From JANQIV01 sp050117315 (GTDB lineage Bacteria > Bacteroidota > Ignavibacteria > Ignavibacteriales > Melioribacteraceae): 64,000 nt of DNA. A program made the translations under genes and the position numbers. Below, in pieces: positions 1-7,787 of the stretch (the stretch's first letter is position 1; every line of letters starts with the position of its first letter). The stretch spans positions 12,333-76,332 of the forward strand of contig JASFMY010000015.1 in assembly GCA_050117315.1 (NCBI GenBank), written 5' to 3'. The notes under the pieces were generated by a model that saw only the letters and a program-made list of their open reading frames with translations, was not told the DNA's origin and ran no database searches.

Positions 1-165
1 CGCTTCAATGCTGCATATACCGTTATTAAGCGCATCAAATAAGGGATTAGTTTGATGATAGTCGTTATGTGAGTGAGTATTTCTTAAAGGAATTATCTCT
101 TGTGCACAAACGAGGTGATTCAATAAAAAGAAAAATAATATAACAACAACAGTTCTTTGAATCAT
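1..165 (-). CDS. Partial glycerophosphodiester phosphodiesterase / PI-PLC-like secreted protein (N-terminus only)
   Basis: The first 55 codons of a gene that leaves the window on the left. The ATG at 165-163 shares one base with the TAA of phnX (TAATG), which suggests translational coupling. Residues 1-22 look like a signal peptide (basic start, VVVILFFFLLNHLVCA core, cut near CAQ). The next residues contain THSHNDY followed by NPLFDALNNGICSIEA. This HxHNDY...PLxDAL..G..SIE pattern is typical of the bacterial PI-PLC/glycerophosphodiesterase-like family, where the His and the late Glu belong to the TIM-barrel active site. A secreted phosphodiesterase fits a phosphorus-scavenging operon. The family call rests on about 30 mature residues. 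Confidence 0.6.
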   Translation of the reverse strand, partial: MIQRTVVVILFFFLLNHLVCAQEIIPLRNTHSHNDYHQTNPLFDALNNGICSIEA

Positions 166-992
166 TACGGTTTCTCTCCTTGATATATTCTTTCGTTTAT
201 TTCATCAATAATAAATGGAAGATCGGCAATAGTGTCTATTGTAAAGTGTGCGCCGGCTTTATGAAATTTTTGTTTTACGGTTTTAATCTTCTCGTTCAAT
301 TCGTTATCGCTGAGGTCATTGATTTGCTTTTCCGTCATACCCATTTCGTTACCCGGTATAACAATACCAACCGACCACATGCCGGCATTAAGCCCTTCTT
401 CAATGTCTGAAATTGTGTCACCTATTTTTACCATGGCTTCCATCGGGTAAATGTTGAATTCCATTGCATTTTTGAAAGCCATCCACGGGGCAGGTCTTCC
501 GTATGGTACATCTGTAGCGCAAACCATATGATCAACTTCATAGCCCTGCTTTTTTGCAGACTCCATTACAATTTCCATCATTGCATTATTATAACCGGTC
601 GTAGAACCGATTTTTAATCCATTCTTTCTCAATTGATTTATAACTTTGACAGTACCGGGAATTATATCCGTATATTTTTTTAATATATCAATTTGCATTG
701 GTACAAAATTATTAAACATCTCATCAATATCATTTTCAGTAATACTGCCGTTAATTTTTCCCCATTCGTTTTGCACACGATCCATTTCGCTTATTTCTCT
801 TATATGATCTTTTTTGTGAAGTCCCATGGGAGTACGCGCTTCTTCCAATGTAATCTCAATTCCTTTTTGTTTAAAGACTTCAATAAAAACGGTTGTTGGC
901 GCCATGCACCCAAAATCCACAGTTGTACCTGCCCAATCAAAAACAAGACCTTTAACGTTTCCTTTATAGCTTCTCTTAAAATAAAATTCCAT
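165..992 (-). CDS. phnX: Phosphonoacetaldehyde hydrolase (phosphonatase)
   Basis: Cytoplasmic HAD-superfamily enzyme that splits phosphonoacetaldehyde into acetaldehyde and phosphate, the second step of AEP breakdown. I chose the ATG at 992 (275 aa) because GGGAGA lies just upstream; an in-frame TTG at 1004 would add four residues. Motif I reads FDWAGTT with nucleophile D19; the Ala two residues on is the PhnX signature in place of the usual HAD acid. LHKKDH places the Schiff-base lysine at K60, 41 residues after D19 as in the Bacillus cereus enzyme. TTGYN, RPAPWM and KIGDTISDIEEG follow as the later HAD motifs. It lies 16 bp after phnW and overlaps the next gene by one base. Confidence 0.95.
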   Translation of the reverse strand: MEFYFKRSYKGNVKGLVFDWAGTTVDFGCMAPTTVFIEVFKQKGIEITLEEARTPMGLHKKDHIREISEMDRVQNEWGKINGSITENDIDEMFNNFVPMQIDILKKYTDIIPGTVKVINQLRKNGLKIGSTTGYNNAMMEIVMESAKKQGYEVDHMVCATDVPYGRPAPWMAFKNAMEFNIYPMEAMVKIGDTISDIEEGLNAGMWSVGIVIPGNEMGMTEKQINDLSDNELNEKIKTVKQKFHKAGAHFTIDTIADLPFIIDEINERIYQGEKP

Positions 993-1008
993 CTTATCTC
1001 CCAAAATG

Positions 1009-2157
1009 TTAAGTATTTATTTTTGCATTTAAATCTATTTCCATTTCCGACAATGTCTTTTCTATTGTTGCTACCAGGTATTGAACGTCGGTTGGAAAAA
1101 TTCTTCCTATTGTTGCGATTCTAAATCCTTCCCAGGTGCTTAGTTTACCGAAGTAAATTATATTTCCCATTTCCCTTAGACGGCTATAAAATTTTCTGAA
1201 TTTGAATTTAGGGTCATCGGGATTCAAATATGATGTTATTATATAACTTCTCAAGTTGGGAAAAAGGTATTCCGTAAATCCCAATTTTCTCATTCCTGTT
1301 ATTAATGTATTGTAGTTATATCTGTATCTTTCACCTCTGGCAAGTACACCTCCTTCTTTTACAAGTTCGTCCAATGCATTGTTGAAAGCCAGTATTGATT
1401 GTATCGGGGGAGTAAACCTGAATTGATTTGTATTATTCATTTCTTCCCATTGATTATACAGGTTAAGACTTAACGACCTTCCCCAGTCTTTTGTTTTCTT
1501 CAGTTCTTTAATCTTGGCAAAAATTATTGCAAAGCCGGGCATTGCCTCTAAACACTTATCAGGACCGGATATAAGGTAATCAATGTTATTACCGTAAAAA
1601 TCAATTTTCATAGCACCGAAGGTTGTGAGCGCATCTACAATTATTGTTTTGTTATATTTTTTTACAATATTTGATATTTGATCCAGTTCATTCAAAATTC
1701 CCGTAGTAGTTTCACAATGCACAAATGCAACGGAAGTAATTGCTTTATCTTTTCTTAATATTGTATCAATCTCGTTTAAATCCGGTCGTCTATTTTCAGG
1801 ATATTCAAGCCTAACAGTGTTGATTTTTGCTATCTCTGCAATCTGTGCCATTCTTTTGCCGTAAGCGCCGTTAATAATTACAAGCAATTTGCCGTCAGGG
1901 GGAATAGTGCTAGTTATTACTGATTCCAGGCCAAATGTTCCGCTGCCCTGCATAAATATAACGTCGTAGTCATCGTTGCTGCACTCGGCAATATTTATTA
2001 GTTTTGACTTTATTACCTGTAAAAGCTCCAGGAAATCATAGTCTCTTGAACCGATATCGTGGAGCATTAATTGTTTTGTTCGCAACGACGTAGTAACAGG
2101 TCCCGGGGTAAAAAGAGTGTTATCTTTTGATCTGCTTATATTGTTATAGCTTAACAT
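1009..2157 (-). CDS. phnW: 2-aminoethylphosphonate--pyruvate transaminase, paralogue A
   Basis: PLP enzyme converting AEP and pyruvate to phosphonoacetaldehyde and alanine, the substrate step for PhnX. The ATG at 2157 (382 aa) follows GAGGAAGA directly and matches the length of the neighbouring paralogue; an upstream in-frame TTG at 2205 would add 16 residues with no visible ribosome site. Family signatures are LFTPGPVTTS near the N-terminus, HDIGSRDYDF, MQGSGTFGLESV, FVHCETTTG, and VDALTTFGA (Asp pairing with the PLP nitrogen). The PLP lysine is K201 in SGPDKCLEAMPGF. It differs from the adjacent copy around that lysine (GPDKCLEAM against SSNKCIEGV), so the two may differ in substrate. Tandem duplicate of 2235-3377. 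Confidence 0.9.
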   Translation of the reverse strand: MLSYNNISRSKDNTLFTPGPVTTSLRTKQLMLHDIGSRDYDFLELLQVIKSKLINIAECSNDDYDVIFMQGSGTFGLESVITSTIPPDGKLLVIINGAYGKRMAQIAEIAKINTVRLEYPENRRPDLNEIDTILRKDKAITSVAFVHCETTTGILNELDQISNIVKKYNKTIIVDALTTFGAMKIDFYGNNIDYLISGPDKCLEAMPGFAIIFAKIKELKKTKDWGRSLSLNLYNQWEEMNNTNQFRFTPPIQSILAFNNALDELVKEGGVLARGERYRYNYNTLITGMRKLGFTEYLFPNLRSYIITSYLNPDDPKFKFRKFYSRLREMGNIIYFGKLSTWEGFRIATIGRIFPTDVQYLVATIEKTLSEMEIDLNAKINT

Positions 2158-2234
2158 TTCTTCCTCGATTAAATCACTGGGAAGAAATAAATAATTTTTT
2201 CTCAATACTACTAACCCTATGAGTTATTTTTTTG

Positions 2235-3377
2235 TTAAGATAATGTTTCCTTAATATTAACATTCATTTCAGTTAAAGTTTTTCGAACAGCATCTATTAA
2301 ATGATAAATATCATTCTCAAAAATTCTGCCGATATTCCCTATCCTAAAACAGTCAACTTTACTAAGTTTTCCGGGATAAATAACCTGTCCCTTGTCGTTC
2401 AATAATTCATAAAATTTCTCAAACGAAAAATTCTTGTCTTCAGGGTATAAAAAAGAAGTAATGATATAACCCATATTTTGTTCACTTAAATATGTTTTGA
2501 AACCAAGTTCACTCATTCCTTTCAAAAGAATTTCATTATTCTTTTTATACCTTTCCGCTCTTGCTTTAATGCCGCCTTCTTCCTGTAACTCTTTTAACGC
2601 CCGGCGAAAAGCCAGTATTGAATGTGTCGGCGGCGTAAATCTAAACTGCCCGTTTTTTTCCAGACCTTTCCACTGTTCAAATAAATCAAGGCTGAGACTT
2701 CTTGCATTATTTTCACTTTTTATCAATTCTTCCTTTTTAACAATAACAAACGAAAAGCCGGGAACACCTTCAATACATTTGTTCGAGGAAGATACGAGGT
2801 AATCCACGTTACACCCGTTAAGATCTATTTCCATGGCGCCAAAACTGCTCATTGCATCAACAATAAAAATTTTGTTGTAATCTTTTACGATCTTTCCGAT
2901 TTCTTCCAAAGGATTAATTATCCCGGTAGTAGTTTCACAATGCACAATTGAAACGTTTGTAATCTCACCATCGTTTTCCAAAACTTCTTTTATTGTTAAA
3001 AGTACAGGTATTTCATTTTCTTCAAATTCAATAAAGGAATTTTTTATTCCTGCCTTTTCGGCAATGCTTGTTATTCTCCTGCCGTAAGCTCCGTTAATTA
3101 TAGAAAGAAGTTTTCCGTTCCGCGGTACCGAAGAAGTTATTACGGATTCAATGCCGAAAGTGCCACTGCCCTGCATTATTACGGCTTCATAGGCAGCATC
3201 ATTGCTTACTCCAGCAATTTCCAAAAGATTATTTCTAATCTCTTTTACTACTTTTATAAATTCGATATCCCTTGAGCCCAAATCCCTAAGCATAGCCTGT
3301 TTAACGGTACTGCTTGTAGTTAAAGGTCCCGGTGTAAATAAAATTTTGTCTTTGATGTTAGAAAGGTTGTTATTCAT
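2235..3377 (-). CDS. phnW: 2-aminoethylphosphonate--pyruvate transaminase, paralogue B
   Basis: Second PhnW-type aminotransferase (380 aa), upstream of paralogue A in the same operon. Motifs are closer to the classical enzyme: LFTPGPLTTSSTVKQAM, RDLGSRDIEF, MQGSGTFGIESV, HCETTTGI, IVDAMSSFGAM (D174 as the PLP-pyridine Asp) and SSSNKCIEGVPGF with the Schiff-base lysine K200. It starts 16 bp after the transporter gene stops. I expect this copy to carry the canonical AEP transaminase activity; the role of the second copy is open (different aminoalkylphosphonate, or a heteromer). Confidence 0.92.
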   Translation of the reverse strand: MNNNLSNIKDKILFTPGPLTTSSTVKQAMLRDLGSRDIEFIKVVKEIRNNLLEIAGVSNDAAYEAVIMQGSGTFGIESVITSSVPRNGKLLSIINGAYGRRITSIAEKAGIKNSFIEFEENEIPVLLTIKEVLENDGEITNVSIVHCETTTGIINPLEEIGKIVKDYNKIFIVDAMSSFGAMEIDLNGCNVDYLVSSSNKCIEGVPGFSFVIVKKEELIKSENNARSLSLDLFEQWKGLEKNGQFRFTPPTHSILAFRRALKELQEEGGIKARAERYKKNNEILLKGMSELGFKTYLSEQNMGYIITSFLYPEDKNFSFEKFYELLNDKGQVIYPGKLSKVDCFRIGNIGRIFENDIYHLIDAVRKTLTEMNVNIKETLS

Positions 3378-3393
3378 TAGTAACTCACAATAA

Positions 3394-4713
3394 TTAAATT
3401 CTGTTAGGTAACGGCTCCTGAGTTTTTTCGGACTTTAGAGCACTTAATATTTGTTTTCTTCTGAAATATATAATTGAAATGACGGTTAAAATTGAACAGA
3501 CAATAGTAAGTGTGTAAGCAGATTTAATAAAGAAATCGTACCAGCTTAGTTCCGATTCCCCGAAGTTTTTATAAATCAATAAACCGACACTTGCCAGGTA
3601 ACCAAAGGAATCGGCTATATAAATTAAGAACCCGGCATTGGACGCGGTTTTGTAAGTGGCTATAAACCTGTCAAACAAAATACAGTTAAAAGGCACATAA
3701 CCCATATATAAACCAAACCCGACGATCATCATCCAAACGGTAGGTGAAATTAGCCCTGACAAAAAAGATTGAGTTGAAATTCCAACCAGCAATATTCCTA
3801 TAAGAATGATATAGTGGTTCACAAGCAATGCCTTCATATTGTTTTTAATAAGCATTAAAGAACCCATTATTATCAAAACAGAAATTGCTATCGGTATTTC
3901 CGTATAAGTAAAAATCATAGGTTGATCGGCGTATCCTAGCTCACTCCAAATCTCAACGGCGTAATTATCTCTTAAATCTCTAAACGCCGTAAGCCCCATG
4001 TAAATAAGTGTTAAAATGGTTATGCCGAACGCAAAAGTTTTAAAGAAGCTGATTCTTTCTTTATAATTCATTGGAACACGGACTGTCCTTAACTCTTCAT
4101 CTTCTTTTGAGGGGGGAGGAACTTGATCCAGCATCCAGACAAAGAATACAAGCGGAACAGCAAATATAAGCCCGGTAACATAAGGCATACCGTATTCACT
4201 TATTCCAAAATCGTTGATAACTATTTTTCCAACGCTTTTAACAAAACCGGATGAGACAATAAAACTTATACTTAAACCTGCACCCAAAACTTCTGTTAGT
4301 TTTCTTCCTTCCAGGTAACTGAATACCAGACCCCAAACCATGCCCAAAGGCAAGCCGTTAAAGAATAAAAACATTATGTTATAAGGCATAGGCGTAACGG
4401 AAAATAGGAATAGAGACAGTTCGGAGAAAGCGATGAGAATCAAAATTGTAACTGCCCTTTTGTTTTGTTTCATTTCAGAAACAATTTTGATTCCTAAAAA
4501 TTTTGAGAGCATATATCCAAATACCTGTGAAATTATGAGAAGTGTTTTGTAATCAATTCCCCATAAATCAATACCTGAAAAGCTTGCTACGGCAAAAGGT
4601 TTTCTAAAAGCATACATACAGGAGTAAGTACAGAACGCAGCAATAATCGTGTATACAGTAAAAGTAAAGTTGTTGGTATTTGTAAGCCGGTTTTTAACTC
4701 TAAAGTTCTTCAT
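3394..4713 (-). CDS. Twelve-TM MFS-like transporter (DUF5690 type), candidate AEP/phosphonate permease
   Basis: 439-residue inner-membrane protein with about twelve hydrophobic segments, beginning TVYTIIAAFCTYSCMYAFRKPFAVASF. The CMYAFRKPF motif after the first segment is shared by DUF5690 proteins and resembles organophosphate:phosphate antiporter (GlpT/UhpT-like) transporters. Further segments include FFNGLPLGMVWGLVFSYLEGRK and a hydrophilic central loop (QVPPPSKEDEELRTVRV). It is the first gene after the hairpin at 4739 and sits directly before the two phnW genes, so uptake of AEP or another organophosphonate is the likely role. That substrate is inferred from context, not seen in the protein. 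Confidence 0.75.
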   Translation of the reverse strand: MKNFRVKNRLTNTNNFTFTVYTIIAAFCTYSCMYAFRKPFAVASFSGIDLWGIDYKTLLIISQVFGYMLSKFLGIKIVSEMKQNKRAVTILILIAFSELSLFLFSVTPMPYNIMFLFFNGLPLGMVWGLVFSYLEGRKLTEVLGAGLSISFIVSSGFVKSVGKIVINDFGISEYGMPYVTGLIFAVPLVFFVWMLDQVPPPSKEDEELRTVRVPMNYKERISFFKTFAFGITILTLIYMGLTAFRDLRDNYAVEIWSELGYADQPMIFTYTEIPIAISVLIIMGSLMLIKNNMKALLVNHYIILIGILLVGISTQSFLSGLISPTVWMMIVGFGLYMGYVPFNCILFDRFIATYKTASNAGFLIYIADSFGYLASVGLLIYKNFGESELSWYDFFIKSAYTLTIVCSILTVISIIYFRRKQILSALKSEKTQEPLPNRI

Positions 4714-4738
4714 CTAAAATTAAAATTAGTTTTTAAAA

Positions 4739-4765
4739 TTGGGGAGATATGTGCAGTCTCCCCAA
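4739..4765 (-). terminator. Hairpin with T-rich tail between the LamG gene and the transporter
   Basis: On the minus strand TTGGGGAGA pairs with TCTCCCCAA (9 bp, 9-nt loop) and is followed by TTTTAAAAACT. It lies 12 bp after the stop codon of the T9SS/LamG gene and 25 bp before the transporter start. It has the form of a weak intrinsic terminator or attenuator, so the AEP genes could be expressed at a lower level than the outer-membrane genes, or from a separate promoter. Confidence 0.6.
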
Positions 4766-4777
4766 GTATAAACAGAT

Positions 4778-7732
4778 TTATTTAATCAGCATCATTTTTT
4801 TGGTTTGGACAAATTGGTTACCGTTGCTTCCGCTTGCCGTAAGCTGGTAGACATAAATTCCGCTAGCTACGTTACAGCTAACAACCGAGTTCCATTCCAC
4901 CGAATGATAACCTGCGTTTAGTTCTTCGTTTATAAGTTCCGTTACTTTTTCGCCGAGGATATTATAAACGGCTAGTTTAACATTAGCGCTTATCGGCAAG
5001 GCAAATCTAATTGTCGTAGAAGGATTAAACGGGTTAGGATAATTGTTTTCAAGAGCAAACTCTGTTGGTAGTCCGTCATTATCCTCAACACCAACAACCA
5101 TACCGCCTAACGGTGAATCGGTAAGATTAGTTGTACCTAAGCTGTAAATGGCGTCCTCTAATGTTACTCCTGTAAAAGTAATATTATCGCCGTCAACTTC
5201 TACCGATATCCCGGCAACTGCTCCAAACCCGCTGCCGTTGTCACTTAACAAAACATAATTAGCCGCAGCGCCTGCTGCTGTAGAACCACCGAGTGCATTA
5301 AGATCAAAAGTTAAAGACGTATTTGTAAAAGCTGTTTCGGTTACATCAACATTCCATATTCTTACAAGTCTTGCTTCAACTCCGGCATTAGCATCCACTG
5401 TTGCTCCTTCACCGTCATTATGACCAAAAACTGCGTAAGGATTATCAGCTTTGTCATCCATTACTTCACTTATCTCACCAAGTTTGGATATACTAAATCC
5501 TCTTTCAACAGGAAATGAACCGCCAATTGTCAAACCGCCTGAGGTAGCAGAACTTTGACCGCCCCATACAGCAGAGACTTCATTTTTATAACCCGCGTTA
5601 GAGTCATCATCTGTAAGAGCAGCATATGAAACTACCCATTTAGGATTTCCTACTAATTCCATATCGTGCCCGTTTCCGCTTTCATCGGCTACAGTTGTTC
5701 CTTCACCTTCGTTAAATCTCCAGTAACCGACTAAGTTAGAGTAATAAGGATGATCTTCAGTAACTTGTTTATGTCTCCATTCATATATTACTTCAGGTTC
5801 AACTGCTACACCTTTGTAAATTCTTAATTCATCAACCTGGGCAGGAGCCGGGGGACCGTCACCATATTGTTCCGTACCATCTTGAGCAACACAAATAGGC
5901 ATTTCAGAGTTATCAATGTTCTCAACGTTGAAGAAATCACCACCATCAGTAGCCCAAACTGTTTCCAAATCATCAGTGATTAATTTTATACCACTGTCCT
6001 GGTTGGCAATAACTGCAATATGGTGCCAGTTACCGTCATTTATATCCGGCCCATTAACATCGTACCTATTTCCATTTTGGTCACCGGCGTTGAATTTCCA
6101 GTCATTATCATTGGCACGGATTGAGATAATCCAGCCTGGGTGACTGCCGGAAGTCCAATCTTTATCCGAAACTAAAGACGGATCAGAGTCATACCCAACA
6201 TCCGGTTTTGTCCATAATTCAATTGTAAAATCACCTTCGCCAAAATTAAAATTGTCATTTGTCTTTTGTATTTTACCATATCTGTTGCTGTAATCGCTCC
6301 CGTTAAAGTAGACAGCTTTTCTACTACCTGTTGCTTCGGTATTTTCGGGACCGTGATCGTAACCGCCTAAACCTATAATTTCATCTTCAGAAAGAATTCT
6401 ATTATAAATTCCGAGATAAGAAACTTCAATTGTATTATCTTCACCATTTTCATCGGCAAAGAATAAAACTTTGTTATCACCTAATTTAGGAGCAAGTGAA
6501 AATCTATTATCAACTTCTTGAACTCCGCCGAAATGAACAGAATCGCCGTCTAAGAAAAACTTAACACCTTCACCGCCTAAATCAACAGTCATAATTAACC
6601 TGTACCAATCGTTCGCTGTTAAAACAGAATCGGTATATTCCAGATCACCTACTCCCAACTTACCTTCAGGACTAATAAATAAATCACCGTCGCTCGCATT
6701 TGTAGGATCGGTTTGCATTAATGCATACCAGCTTCCCAATTCAGGATATTTACAATCCATTATTAGCGTATACTGGTTAACTCTTTCTCCACCGCCGTTT
6801 GCATAAATATTTGGATTTGCCTCGTAATAACTGCCCTGTCCAATTCTTACAGCATAATCTTGAGATTCAGGGCCGTCAACTGATTCATGTGTACCAACTA
6901 AGGTTAAGTCGATTCCATTTGTAGCAAGAGTAATATCCGACGGATCATCAAACAGCCACAATCCAAATGGGTCACGTAACGGAATTATATGATCCCAACC
7001 ACCCAATGAGTAAACCTCTTCTTCAGTCAAAGGTCTGTCATAAACAGCTAGCTGGGAAATATAAATATTTGCATCCTCACCGCTTTCATCGCCAAAGAAC
7101 AATACTTGATTAACGCCGTCAGCTGAAGGCAAAGAAAATCTGCCGTCTATACCAATTGCTTCAATGTCATCGGCAATTTGAGCTATTTGTCCGTCCAAAT
7201 AGTACTTATACTCTGTCCCTAAATCTGCCGATATTACAAGTCTATACCATTCTTTTTCTTTTACTGAATATATTGAATAGCCTGTAGCACCGACTCCCAG
7301 TCCCATATCACTCTTCCTAATGAACGAATCCCAATCATCTGCAGTAGGGTCGCCATCATTTCTTGCAGAATGGAAAGCATACCAAACATCTGTTTGAGGT
7401 AAATAAAAATCTATAACAAAGGTAAATTCATTTACTCTTGTTGCAGTGTCGCTGCCATTTGGTTCAAAATCTAGGTTCAGCCTGTAAAAGCTTCCAAGTC
7501 CAACTTCAACGGCACCGTCACCGCCGGAGTGCCCTGAAACAGTATTAAACAGAGGTGTAGCAGTATCCAAATTGCCGCGAACAAGATTATTTCCTACTGT
7601 TGCAACTTCTAAATTATTTGCATCATCAAAAGTAAAATGGTGACGTAATCCGTCTTGCGGTAAATCTGCTTGCGCAAGTACCGAAGACACAAATATTAAA
7701 AAAAGTATTCCTAACGGGGTAAGTCTTTTCAT
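4778..7732 (-). CDS. Secreted multi-LamG protein with T9SS sorting domain
   Basis: 984-residue exported protein. Residues 1-20 are a signal peptide (core LGILFLIFVSSVLA). Three LamG/concanavalin-like jellyrolls follow: about 27-245 (GLRHHFTFDDANN ... YDRPLTEEEVYSLGG), 250-465 (FGLWLFDD ... YNRILSEDEIIGLGG) and 470-680 (GDFTIELWTKPDVG ... DELRIYKG), then a WRFNEGEGTTVADESGNGHDM segment. The last ~85 residues are a type A T9SS C-terminal domain with NNYPNPFNPSTTIRFALP and a KKMMLIK end. No catalytic motif is visible. The likely role is cell-surface glycan or polymer binding. It lies 55 bp after the phosphoesterase gene on the same strand. Confidence 0.85.
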   Translation of the reverse strand: MKRLTPLGILFLIFVSSVLAQADLPQDGLRHHFTFDDANNLEVATVGNNLVRGNLDTATPLFNTVSGHSGGDGAVEVGLGSFYRLNLDFEPNGSDTATRVNEFTFVIDFYLPQTDVWYAFHSARNDGDPTADDWDSFIRKSDMGLGVGATGYSIYSVKEKEWYRLVISADLGTEYKYYLDGQIAQIADDIEAIGIDGRFSLPSADGVNQVLFFGDESGEDANIYISQLAVYDRPLTEEEVYSLGGWDHIIPLRDPFGLWLFDDPSDITLATNGIDLTLVGTHESVDGPESQDYAVRIGQGSYYEANPNIYANGGGERVNQYTLIMDCKYPELGSWYALMQTDPTNASDGDLFISPEGKLGVGDLEYTDSVLTANDWYRLIMTVDLGGEGVKFFLDGDSVHFGGVQEVDNRFSLAPKLGDNKVLFFADENGEDNTIEVSYLGIYNRILSEDEIIGLGGYDHGPENTEATGSRKAVYFNGSDYSNRYGKIQKTNDNFNFGEGDFTIELWTKPDVGYDSDPSLVSDKDWTSGSHPGWIISIRANDNDWKFNAGDQNGNRYDVNGPDINDGNWHHIAVIANQDSGIKLITDDLETVWATDGGDFFNVENIDNSEMPICVAQDGTEQYGDGPPAPAQVDELRIYKGVAVEPEVIYEWRHKQVTEDHPYYSNLVGYWRFNEGEGTTVADESGNGHDMELVGNPKWVVSYAALTDDDSNAGYKNEVSAVWGGQSSATSGGLTIGGSFPVERGFSISKLGEISEVMDDKADNPYAVFGHNDGEGATVDANAGVEARLVRIWNVDVTETAFTNTSLTFDLNALGGSTAAGAAANYVLLSDNGSGFGAVAGISVEVDGDNITFTGVTLEDAIYSLGTTNLTDSPLGGMVVGVEDNDGLPTEFALENNYPNPFNPSTTIRFALPISANVKLAVYNILGEKVTELINEELNAGYHSVEWNSVVSCNVASGIYVYQLTASGSNGNQFVQTKKMMLIK

Positions 7733-7787
7733 AAATTAGCCTCCTAATGAGTTATTTTAATTAATTGATCTAAGAACTTGTAAGTAT

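Noticed and set aside
2158..2205. TTG-initiated 16-residue extension of phnW paralogue A
   Set aside because: The ATG at 2157 has GAGGAAGA directly upstream and gives the same length as the adjacent paralogue.
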